Assembly: GCA_021792815.1 (NCBI GenBank) | Contig: JAJYTX010000035.1 | Span: 1-13,011, forward strand | Length of the DNA stretch: 13,011 bases | DNA from: Pseudomonadota bacterium | GTDB taxonomy: Bacteria; Pseudomonadota; Gammaproteobacteria; Steroidobacterales; Steroidobacteraceae | Direction: 5' to 3' | Notes under the pieces: generated by a model | Told to the model about the DNA's origin: nothing | Seen by the model: the letters and a program-made list of their open reading frames with translations, nothing else | Databases searched by the model: none | Shown here: positions 7,006 to 13,011 of the stretch, in pieces | Layout: each line of letters opens with the position of its first letter | How positions within the stretch are numbered: the first letter of the stretch is position 1 | Translations under genes and position numbers: made by a program

Positions 7006-9099
7006 TTGAACAAGCAATCAAGCAGCCGGGAAGCCCGAGATACGTCGCCTGGGCGGGAGGAGCCTGAAGAGCAGCGCCGCCGGCAACTGATCGCGGTCAC
7101 GATCGACAGCCTGGCGGAGGTCGGCTATGTCGGCAGCACGCTCGCTCAGATCGCCCAGCGAGCCGGCGTCTCCCCCGGGCTGGTCGCGCACTATTTCGGG
7201 GACAAGGACGGACTGCTGGAGGCGACCTTCCGGACCCTGGCCCGGCGCATAGCCGATCAGGTCCACCAACGCCTCCAGCTCGCGACGACACCGCGCGGCC
7301 GGGTGCAGGCGATCATCGACTCCAATCTCGGGCCCGAGGAGTTCGACCAGCGCACCGGCAGCGCTTGGCTCGCTTTCTGGGGCCAGGTGCCGCATGAGCC
7401 GGGCCTGATGCGGGTCCAGAGGGCCTACCAGCGACGCATGCTCTCCAATCTGCGCCACGCCCTCGGCCACCTGCTGCCTCAGGAGCTCTCGCAGAGCCTC
7501 GCCTCCATGATCGCGGCCATGATCGATGGAGTGTGGCTGCGCGCCGCGCTGTCGCAATGGGAGGAAGCCGATAGCGAGGGCGCGCGCGCGCTGCTCACGG
7601 CGTTTGTCGAGACCCGCTTGCGGGAGAATACCCGGGATCAGCTCCCGGCCGAGCCGCCGGCCGCACGCTCACCGGCTGCGCCCTCCTTCGGCGCAAAGCG
7701 CTTCACCACGCTCAACCCCGCCACCGGCGAGGTGTTGGCCGAGCTGCGCGTGGACGGAACCGCCGAGGTGGCCACCTGCGTGGCTCGGGCCACCGCGGCC
7801 CAGCGCGACTGGGCCGCCCTGACCGGCGCCGAGCGCGGCCGCATTCTGCGTCGTGCCGCGGACCTTCTGCGCTCACGCAATGACGAGCTCGCCGAGCTCG
7901 AGACGCGCGATACCGGCAAACCCATCCAGGAGACCCGCGTCGTCGATGTCGTCTCGGGGGCGGAGTGCTTCGAGTACTACGCCGGGCTCGCCGCTCAGCT
8001 CGCCGGCGAGCACCTGCAGCTCGGGCAGGCGGCCTTCGGCTATACCCGGCGCGAGCCGCTCGGGGTGGTCGCCGGCATCGGCGCCTGGAACTATCCGTTG
8101 CAGATTGCCTGCTGGAAGAGCGCCCCGGCGCTCGCATGCGGCAACGCCATGATCTTCAAGCCCGCCGAGCTGACGCCGCTCACCGCGCTGAGATTGCGCG
8201 AGATCCTCGCCGAGGCAGGTCTCCCGGAGGGAGTGTTCCAGGTGGTCCAGGGCTTTGCCGACACGGGACGTCTCCTCAGCGCGCACCCCCAGATCCGCAA
8301 GGTCTCGCTCACCGGCGAGGTGGGCACGGGCAAGGCGGTCATGGCCGATTGCGCCGCCACATTGAAACAGGTGACCCTGGAGCTCGGCGGCAAATCCCCG
8401 CTCATCGTGTTCGAGGACGCGCATCTCGACAACGCCGTCTCGGGGGCTTTGCTCGGCAACTTCTATTCCGCCGGCGAGGTCTGCTCGAACGGCACGCGCG
8501 TGTTCGTCCACCGCTCGCTGAAGCGCGCCTTCCTCGAGCGGCTGCTCGAGCGCACCGCCGCCATGCGCATCGGCGATCCCCTCGACCCGGCCACCCAGGT
8601 GGGCTCGCTCATCTCGCCCGAGCACATGAAAAAGGTGCTCGGCTACATCGGGCGGGGCAAGGACGAAGGGGCGCGGCTTCTGTGCGGCGGGCATCGGCTC
8701 ACCACCGGCGACCTCGCCAACGGCTGCTTCGTCACCCCCACGGTGTTCGATGGCTGCCAGGACGACATGACCATCGTGCGTGAGGAGATCTTCGGCCCGG
8801 TGATGGCGGTGCTGGAGTTCGAGGAGGAGGAGGAGGTCATCCGACGCGCCAACGCCACCCCGTTCGGCCTGGCGGCGGGAGTCTTCACCAACGACCTCGT
8901 CCGCGCCCACCGGGTCATCGCCCGGCTCGAAGCGGGCACCTGCTGGATCAATCACTACAACATCACGCCGATCGAGCTGCCGTTCGGCGGCGTGAAGCTC
9001 TCCGGGCTCGGGCGCGAGAACGGCCGGGCCGCCATCGAGCACTACACCCAGTTAAAGAGCGTCTACGTCGCCATGGGCGACATCGACTCCCCATACTGA
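7006..9099 (+). CDS. betI-betB: Fused BetI repressor - betaine aldehyde dehydrogenase BetB
   Basis: One open frame of 697 residues encodes two proteins that are normally separate. Residues 1-205 are a complete BetI: TetR helix-turn-helix (45-64, with [11 protein letters not shown]) and the BetI effector domain ([32 protein letters not shown]). A Pro/Ala-rich linker (206-230) follows. Residues 231-697 are BetB, a cytoplasmic NAD(P)-dependent enzyme making glycine betaine from betaine aldehyde, with catalytic Asn362 (GAWNYP), Glu459 (LELGGKSP) and Cys493 (GEVCSNGTR). TTG 7006 is preferred because GGAG (6995-6998) lies 7 bases upstream; TTG 6991 has none. No ATG occurs between the domains, and the first BetB-part ATG is past conserved sequence, so separate BetB translation is unlikely. 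The ALDH motif reads [10 protein letters not shown] where many relatives have a Gly/Ser in place of the Glu. The 3' neighbour is betA, keeping the betIBA order. Confidence 0.93.
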   Translation: MNKQSSSREARDTSPGREEPEEQRRRQLIAVTIDSLAEVGYVGSTLAQIAQRAGVSPGLVAHYFGDKDGLLEATFRTLARRIADQVHQRLQLATTPRGRVQAIIDSNLGPEEFDQRTGSAWLAFWGQVPHEPGLMRVQRAYQRRMLSNLRHALGHLLPQELSQSLASMIAAMIDGVWLRAALSQWEEADSEGARALLTAFVETRLRENTRDQLPAEPPAARSPAAPSFGAKRFTTLNPATGEVLAELRVDGTAEVATCVARATAAQRDWAALTGAERGRILRRAADLLRSRNDELAELETRDTGKPIQETRVVDVVSGAECFEYYAGLAAQLAGEHLQLGQAAFGYTRREPLGVVAGIGAWNYPLQIACWKSAPALACGNAMIFKPAELTPLTALRLREILAEAGLPEGVFQVVQGFADTGRLLSAHPQIRKVSLTGEVGTGKAVMADCAATLKQVTLELGGKSPLIVFEDAHLDNAVSGALLGNFYSAGEVCSNGTRVFVHRSLKRAFLERLLERTAAMRIGDPLDPATQVGSLISPEHMKKVLGYIGRGKDEGARLLCGGHRLTTGDLANGCFVTPTVFDGCQDDMTIVREEIFGPVMAVLEFEEEEEVIRRANATPFGLAAGVFTNDLVRAHRVIARLEAGTCWINHYNITPIELPFGGVKLSGLGRENGRAAIEHYTQLKSVYVAMGDIDSPY

Positions 9100-9114
9100 A
9101 CGGCTGTTGAACAG
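9097..9114. promoter_or_regulatory. Second BetI-site-like element at the betB-betA junction
   Basis: TGAACGGCTGTT (9097-9108) matches 11 of 12 bases of TGAACGGCCGTT in the element upstream of betI-betB. It overlaps CTGTT-G-AACAG (9104-9114), a perfect dyad with one central base. It covers the betI-betB stop codon and the region just before betA. It may be an internal operator, or a coincidence at an intercistronic junction. Confidence 0.3.
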
Positions 9115-9118
9115 ACTA

Positions 9119-10780
9119 ATGAAAGAAGAGACATTCGATTACGTGATCGTCGGAGCGGGCTCGGCGGGCTGCGTGCTCGCCGATCACCTGAGCGAAGGCG
9201 GCGCCGAGCGGGTGCTGCTGCTGGAGTTCGGCGGCTCGGACCGCTCGGTGTTCATCCAGATGCCCTCGGCGCTGTCGATCCCGATGAACATGGAGAAGTA
9301 CAACTGGTTCTTCTACACCGAGCCCGAGCCCCATCTCGGCGGACGGCGCCTGCACACCCCGCGCGGCAAGGTGCTCGGCGGCTCCTCCTCGATCAACGGG
9401 CTGGTGTACGTGCGGGGCAATCCGCTCGACTTCGAGCGCTGGCAGGCGGAAGGCGCCGACGGATGGGCGTATCGAAACGTATTGCCGTATTTCAAGCGCG
9501 CCGAGCGGCGCGATGGCGGCGGCGATCGCTATCGCGGCGGCGAGGGCAAGCTCCACACCCGCTACGGCCTGCTGACCAATCCCCTGCATCGGGCCTGGCT
9601 CACAGCCGGCCGGCAGGCCGGCTATGCGGTCACCGACGACATGAATGGCTTCCAGCAGGAAGGCTTCGGACGCATGGATATGACCGTCGGCGAAGGCCGG
9701 CGCGCCAGCGCCGCCAACGTCTACCTGCGCCCGGCCATGCGCCGCGGCAACCTCGCGGTGCGTACGCACGCGCTCGCGACGCGCATCCTGTTCGAGGGAC
9801 GCCGGGCTGTGGGAGTGGCATACCTGCGGGGCAACGAAGAATGCATCGCCCGGGCGCGGCGCGAAGTGATCGTGAGCTGCGGCCCGATCCAGTCGCCGAA
9901 GCTCCTGAAGCTCTCCGGCGTGGGCCCGGCGCAGGAGCTCTCCCGCCACGGCATACCCCTGGTGCACGATCTGCCGGGCGTCGGTGAGAATCTTCAGGAT
10001 CACCTGGAGTTCTACTTCCAGATGGCCTGCACGCAGCCCATCACCCTCTACTCCGACTTGAGTCCCTGGCGCAAGACGCTGATCGGCACGCGCTGGATAC
10101 TGAGGAAGGACGGCCTCGGAACGAGCAATCACTTCGAGACCGGCGGCTTCATCCGCAGCCGCCCCGGCGTCCGCCACCCCGACATCCAGTACCACTTCCT
10201 GCCCATGGCCGTGAGTTACGACGGCTCCTCGCTCGCCAAGGAGCACGGTTTCCAGGCGCACGTGGGGCCGATGCGCTCGAAGAGCCGCGGCTGGGTGCGG
10301 CTCGCCTCCGCCGATCCGCGCGAGAAGCCCAAGGTGTTCTTCAACTACCTCTCGCAGCCCGAGGATTGGATCGAGATGCGTGCCTGCGTGCGCCTGACAC
10401 GCGAGATTTTCGCCCAGCCGGCCTTCGATCCGTACCGCGGCCGCGAGATCCAGCCCGGCGAGCAGGTGCGCTCGGATGAGCAGATCGACGAGTTCGTCCG
10501 AGGGCACGTGGAAAGCGCCTACCATCCGTCCTGCACATGCCGCATGGGCGATCCCTCCGACCCGATGACGGTGGTCGATCCCGAGACGCGGGTGGTGGGC
10601 CTTGCGGGCCTGCGGGTGGTCGACTCCTCGATCATGCCCTCGATCACCACCGGCAACCTCAATGCGCCGACCATCATGCTCGCGGAGAAGGCGGCCGATC
10701 ACATCCGCGGCCGCGCTGCGCTCGCACCCGAGGATGCTCCCTACTACGTTGCGGAGAACTGGCAGAGCGCGCAGCGCTGA
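9119..10780 (+). CDS. betA: Choline dehydrogenase
   Basis: A 553-residue FAD-dependent GMC oxidoreductase that oxidises choline to betaine aldehyde, the first step of betaine synthesis; in family members it is membrane-associated and feeds electrons to the respiratory chain. Seen: Rossmann GAGSAG (residues 12-17), GMC signature region around GKVLGGSSSINGLVYVRGN, the second signature GPIQSPKLLKLSGVGP, catalytic His469 in SAYHPSCTCRMG, and Asn515 in GNLNAPTIM. It tracks E. coli BetA closely along its whole length (for example SNHFETGGFIRSR, QYHFLPMAVSY, YRGREIQPG). ATG 9119 begins 19 bases after the betI-betB stop and lacks a clear ribosome binding site, so it is probably translated by coupling; TTG 9107 is an in-frame alternative adding four residues. 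It supplies the substrate for the BetB domain upstream. Confidence 0.95.
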   Translation: MKEETFDYVIVGAGSAGCVLADHLSEGGAERVLLLEFGGSDRSVFIQMPSALSIPMNMEKYNWFFYTEPEPHLGGRRLHTPRGKVLGGSSSINGLVYVRGNPLDFERWQAEGADGWAYRNVLPYFKRAERRDGGGDRYRGGEGKLHTRYGLLTNPLHRAWLTAGRQAGYAVTDDMNGFQQEGFGRMDMTVGEGRRASAANVYLRPAMRRGNLAVRTHALATRILFEGRRAVGVAYLRGNEECIARARREVIVSCGPIQSPKLLKLSGVGPAQELSRHGIPLVHDLPGVGENLQDHLEFYFQMACTQPITLYSDLSPWRKTLIGTRWILRKDGLGTSNHFETGGFIRSRPGVRHPDIQYHFLPMAVSYDGSSLAKEHGFQAHVGPMRSKSRGWVRLASADPREKPKVFFNYLSQPEDWIEMRACVRLTREIFAQPAFDPYRGREIQPGEQVRSDEQIDEFVRGHVESAYHPSCTCRMGDPSDPMTVVDPETRVVGLAGLRVVDSSIMPSITTGNLNAPTIMLAEKAADHIRGRAALAPEDAPYYVAENWQSAQR

Positions 10781-10861
10781 ACCACACTATTCACGACAGG
10801 CACCAGAGTCCTTTGCGGCCGAATGGCCGGCCGGCACCGCCACAGATCGAAGAGGCATCCC

Positions 10862-12244
10862 ATGACACCTCGAATCCCGTGCAGGACGATCCTCGCAAGA
10901 CGCACCGCCTTGCGCCGCGACGGAGCTCCTCTGGCGCCCGCCCTCCTCCTTGCGCTCGCCATGCTCTCCTTCGGCGCCGCGCCGGCTCGCGCCGAGCAGC
11001 CGCCGAGCGTTTACGGTCCCGATACCCCGCAGCTCGCGCGACTTGGCCCCTGGCCGGTCGGCGTCGAGAGGATTACCCTCGTAGAGCACGCGCAGCCTGA
11101 CGTGCTGGCATACAACCCCAAGACACATCGCGCGCCGAAGCGCAATCGAGTGCTGCCGGTCGATATCTGGTATCCGGCGCGTGCCGAGCCCGGCGCGCCG
11201 CGTGCCGTGTACAGCGCGGCATTTCCGGCGCAGCCACCCGCGCCACCTGTGCGTTTCACGGTACCGGGGATTGCCGTGCGGGGCGCGCCTTTTGCCGGCG
11301 GCCCTTATCCTCTCGTCATTGTCTCGCACGGGTACAGCAACTCGCCGGCCGCAATGACCTGGCTCACGGAGAATCTCGCCTCCAAAGGCTACGTGGTCGC
11401 GGCCATTCATCACGACGACCCGCCGATCACCGACAGGGCCGATTTCGTCGAGCCGGTGCTGCGCCGGCCGCTCGACATCGCGTTCGTCGCGGCGACGCTG
11501 CAACGAACCCTCGCGGCCAAGCATTGGATCGATCCGGACCGCACCGCGCTCATCGGCTACTCCATGGGCGGCTATGGTGTCCTCACGGCCGCCGGCGCGG
11601 TGCTCGATCCGCACAGTCCGATGGCCAAAGCGGTTCCCGGAGGACTGCTCGAGCCGTACTGCCGGGGCGGTGCGCTGCAAAGCTCGATCAAGGTGGCGCA
11701 TCTGCGCGCGGTGATCGCCATCTCCCCGGCGGGCGGCCCGCCGTGGGACGCCTGGGGAAACCACGGCATTGCCGCCATCCACGCCCCGCTGTTCCTGATC
11801 AACGGCAATCGCGACCACACCGTCGGGTACCGGCGGGCGGGGCTGCGGGTGTTCCAGGAAGCGATTCACGCGCCCCGATATCTGCTTACCATCGAGGAAG
11901 CCGGCCACGACATCGGGCTCGACCCGGTGCCGCCCCAGATGCGCGGCTCGCTCTGGAACATCTCCTGGTTCCAGGATCCGGTGTGGAACACGCGCCGGGT
12001 GAACGCCGTCAACGTGCACTTCATCACCGCCTTCCTCGACCTGTACGTCAAGGGCGAGAAACGCTTCGCAGCGTACCTCGATGTACGCACGGAGCACGCG
12101 GGACAGGGCGTCTGGCCGCACGACCATGCCCGCTTCGCGGCGTACAGCCCGGGGACCGGTGACATAACAGTCTGGAAGGGCTTTCAGCGCTCCTTCGCCG
12201 TCGGTCTCACGCTGCAACGGGCGCCCGCCGTGACGGCGCACTGA
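10862..12244 (+). CDS. Exported alpha/beta-hydrolase (dienelactone hydrolase / PAF-acetylhydrolase-like)
   Basis: A 460-residue hydrolase with an N-terminal export signal: a basic n-region (with RR at 13-14 and 18-19), a hydrophobic core APALLLALAMLSFG and a likely cleavage after ARA-E (residue 44). The catalytic triad is visible: Ser234 in GYSMGGYG, Asp318 in NGNRDHTVGY and His349 in EEAGHDIG; VIVSHGYSNSP (His156-Gly157) fits the oxyanion hole. ATG 10862 is supported by GAGG (10852-10855) at 6 bases. It lies 81 bases after betA on the same strand, with no terminator-like hairpin between, so it may be the last gene of the bet transcript. The substrate is unknown. By position, an ester or phospholipid-derived choline compound is an attractive guess, but the family also includes unrelated esterases. 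A twin-arginine route is possible but the motif is imperfect. Confidence 0.85.
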   Translation: MTPRIPCRTILARRTALRRDGAPLAPALLLALAMLSFGAAPARAEQPPSVYGPDTPQLARLGPWPVGVERITLVEHAQPDVLAYNPKTHRAPKRNRVLPVDIWYPARAEPGAPRAVYSAAFPAQPPAPPVRFTVPGIAVRGAPFAGGPYPLVIVSHGYSNSPAAMTWLTENLASKGYVVAAIHHDDPPITDRADFVEPVLRRPLDIAFVAATLQRTLAAKHWIDPDRTALIGYSMGGYGVLTAAGAVLDPHSPMAKAVPGGLLEPYCRGGALQSSIKVAHLRAVIAISPAGGPPWDAWGNHGIAAIHAPLFLINGNRDHTVGYRRAGLRVFQEAIHAPRYLLTIEEAGHDIGLDPVPPQMRGSLWNISWFQDPVWNTRRVNAVNVHFITAFLDLYVKGEKRFAAYLDVRTEHAGQGVWPHDHARFAAYSPGTGDITVWKGFQRSFAVGLTLQRAPAVTAH

Positions 12245-12250
12245 CGCTCT

Positions 12251-12273
12251 CCCGCCGAGCAACGCCGGGCGGG
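12251..12273 (+). terminator. Hairpin after the hydrolase gene
   Basis: CCCGCC (12251-12256) pairs with GGCGGG (12268-12273) across an 11-base loop, starting 6 bases after the stop codon. No T-run follows. It may end the bet/hydrolase transcript, but the evidence is only the stem and its position. Confidence 0.3.
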
Positions 12274-12325
12274 CGCCCCCGAGCGCCTGCCAAGCACCCG
12301 TGCGAGCCGCAAGAGTCCACCAGGA

Positions 12326-12342
12326 GCGCGCGCTGCGCGCGC
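12326..12342. repeat. Alternating GC palindrome
   Basis: GCGCGCGC-T-GCGCGCGC is a perfect 8-base-arm palindrome around one base, flanked by GGA and CCCCGCTCC that allow some further pairing. Such alternating purine-pyrimidine DNA can form a hairpin or left-handed DNA; a role as part of the transcript end is possible. Confidence 0.5.
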
Positions 12343-12493
12343 CCCGCTCCGCGGCGGCGGGCGTCACGAAAGCGCAATGTAAGGGCCGTAGCGTGCACCC
12401 TGGCATCCATCCGATGCAACACAGTCCCGCGCTTTCCGTGACGGCTCCGACACATGGCCGCGAGCGATACCGGCGCACTTCATACAGGTCCCG

Positions 12494-12510
12494 CCCCCCC
12501 CGGGGGGGGG
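12494..12510. repeat. C8G9 homopolymer pair
   Basis: Eight C are followed directly by nine G, a perfect self-complementary run. It lies about 275 bases before the second TonB receptor. Long G/C runs slip during replication and are also common sequencing-error sites, so the exact length should be treated with care. Confidence 0.8.
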
Positions 12511-12640
12511 CGCGCCGCCGCCCGATGCGGCATCAATGGATCGGGCAACATGCTCTTCCCGAGGGCGCCCCCGATCGCCGCGATTCGACAACGCCGCGTC
12601 GGCGTCATTCAAGCAAAACACCTCCCGCTTCGGCTAGCGT

Positions 12641-12654
12641 ATGATTTCTATCAT
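12641..12654. promoter_or_regulatory. FNR/CRP-family-type dyad upstream of the second TonB receptor
   Basis: ATGAT-TTCT-ATCAT is a perfect dyad with 5-base arms and a 4-base centre, matching 8 of 10 positions of the FNR consensus TTGAT-N4-ATCAA. The arms also resemble the inner Fur-box arms, but the spacing is 3 bases too wide for that. It overlaps a possible -10 hexamer TATGAT at 12640-12645 and lies 130 bases before the start codon. Confidence 0.35.
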
Positions 12655-12784
12655 GGGTGGGCCGAACGAGTCCGCCCACCTTGCGTGTGATCGCGGGCGA
12701 CACAAATATTCGAAACGCTTGCAGCGGGGTCGTTCGTGCCGGGATCGCGAGGCGCGGTCCCACCGGAAAATTCTGGAGTTCAAC

Positions 12785-13011
12785 ATGAGACGTCATACCA
12801 GGCTTTCGCGCGCCGTGGCCGCAATTCTCGGCGCTTCGGCCATCCATGCGGCGTTGGCCGCGAGTCCGACAGCCGGCACGATTTCCGGCGCCTCGCAGCT
12901 GCACGAGGTCATCGTCACCGCCAACCGCCGCGTGCAGAACATGCAGGACGTGCCCATCACGATGCAGGCGCTGACCGGGCACACGCTGCAGCAGCTGCAT
13001 GTGGCAACCCT
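12785..13011 (+). CDS. TonB-dependent receptor, N-terminal part (3' truncated by window)
   Basis: The frame opens at ATG 12785, with GGAG (12775-12778) 6 bases upstream, and runs to the window end without a stop, giving 75 residues. A signal peptide (RRHTRLSRAVAAILGASAIHAALA, shown here only by its ends: MRRHTR... and ...AALA-A) is followed by a TonB-box-like EVIVT and the start of the plug domain, VQNMQDVPITMQALTGHTL. That stretch is clearly paralogous to the first receptor (QNIQDVPIAMQALTSRTL). The shorter linker between signal peptide and TonB box distinguishes the two. The ligand is unknown; its position after the bet and hydrolase genes suggests the same uptake theme. Confidence 0.88.
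   Translation, partial: MRRHTRLSRAVAAILGASAIHAALAASPTAGTISGASQLHEVIVTANRRVQNMQDVPITMQALTGHTLQQLHVAT

Larger units (their letters stand above)
12274..12784. other. Noncoding gap before the second TonB receptor
   Basis: About 510 bases with no credible gene; short open frames here have low-complexity Arg/Pro/Ala translations. It contains an alternating CG palindrome (12326-12342), a C8G9 tract (12494-12510), and an AT-richer segment near 12605-12660 with an FNR/CRP-type dyad overlapping a possible -10 TATGAT (12640-12645) that has no good -35. Confidence 0.6.

Noticed and set aside
7621..7760. A separate internal start for BetB, giving two proteins
   Set aside because: No in-frame ATG occurs here. 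The GTG/TTG codons near 7732-7737 lie after the conserved LNPATG segment and lack a suitably spaced ribosome binding site.
7873..9042. A 389-residue minus-strand frame opposite the BetB part
   Set aside because: Shadow of a strongly conserved aldehyde dehydrogenase; no recognisable motif of its own.
9116..10702. A 528-residue minus-strand frame opposite betA
   Set aside because: No domain is visible, and betA on the other strand matches its family over its full length.
10787..12478. A 563-residue minus-strand frame opposite the hydrolase
   Set aside because: Arg/Ala-rich low-complexity translation; the + strand gene has a signal peptide, ribosome binding site and catalytic triad.
12454..12690. 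A 78-residue + strand frame in the gap before the second receptor
   Set aside because: Low-complexity translation that spans the C8G9 tract, no ribosome binding site and no recognisable motif.
1..13011. tRNA, rRNA, CRISPR array, insertion sequence, prophage or attachment site
   Set aside because: Reading both strands by eye I saw no tRNA-like cloverleaf, spaced identical repeats, transposase motifs or terminal inverted repeats.

Overview
The window is high-GC DNA (roughly two thirds G+C by eye) from a Gram-negative bacterium. TonB-dependent outer-membrane receptors, Sec signal peptides and a betI-betB-betA gene order all point to Proteobacteria. The mix of a GbdR-like regulator (known from Pseudomonas), an alphaproteobacterial-style BetB C-terminus and sphingomonad/Steroidobacter-style TonB receptors does not let me name a genus. 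All supported genes lie on the + strand.

Layout: (1) 1-1189 is the 3' end of a choline-type ABC importer, with the permease ChoW C-terminus and the ATPase ChoV overlapping in a GTGA junction. The binding protein and the rest of the permease lie upstream of the window. (2) 1275-3498 holds two different GlxA-type regulators (DJ-1/PfpI domain plus AraC helix-turn-helix). The first resembles the glycine-betaine sensor GbdR; the ligand of the second is unknown. (3) 3499-3791 is a regulatory gap with several dyads, followed by a 921-residue TonB-dependent receptor (3792-6557). (4) 7006-10780 is the choline-to-glycine-betaine oxidation unit. Here the repressor BetI and the enzyme betaine aldehyde dehydrogenase BetB form one continuous polypeptide, followed by choline dehydrogenase BetA. 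(5) 10862-12244 is a signal-peptide-bearing alpha/beta hydrolase. (6) 12245-12784 is a 540-base noncoding gap, then the N-terminus of a second TonB-dependent receptor, paralogous to the first and cut by the window end.

Read together, the locus looks like a full path for a choline compound. One or two TonB receptors could bring a ligand across the outer membrane, the exported hydrolase could release choline in the periplasm, ChoXWV would import choline, BetA and BetB would oxidise it to glycine betaine, and GlxA regulators plus BetI would control it. Only the ChoV, BetI-BetB and BetA assignments are firm. The roles of the receptors and hydrolase are inferred from position. The most unusual item is the BetI-BetB fusion: a DNA-binding repressor covalently joined to a pathway enzyme, reminiscent of PutA in proline catabolism.
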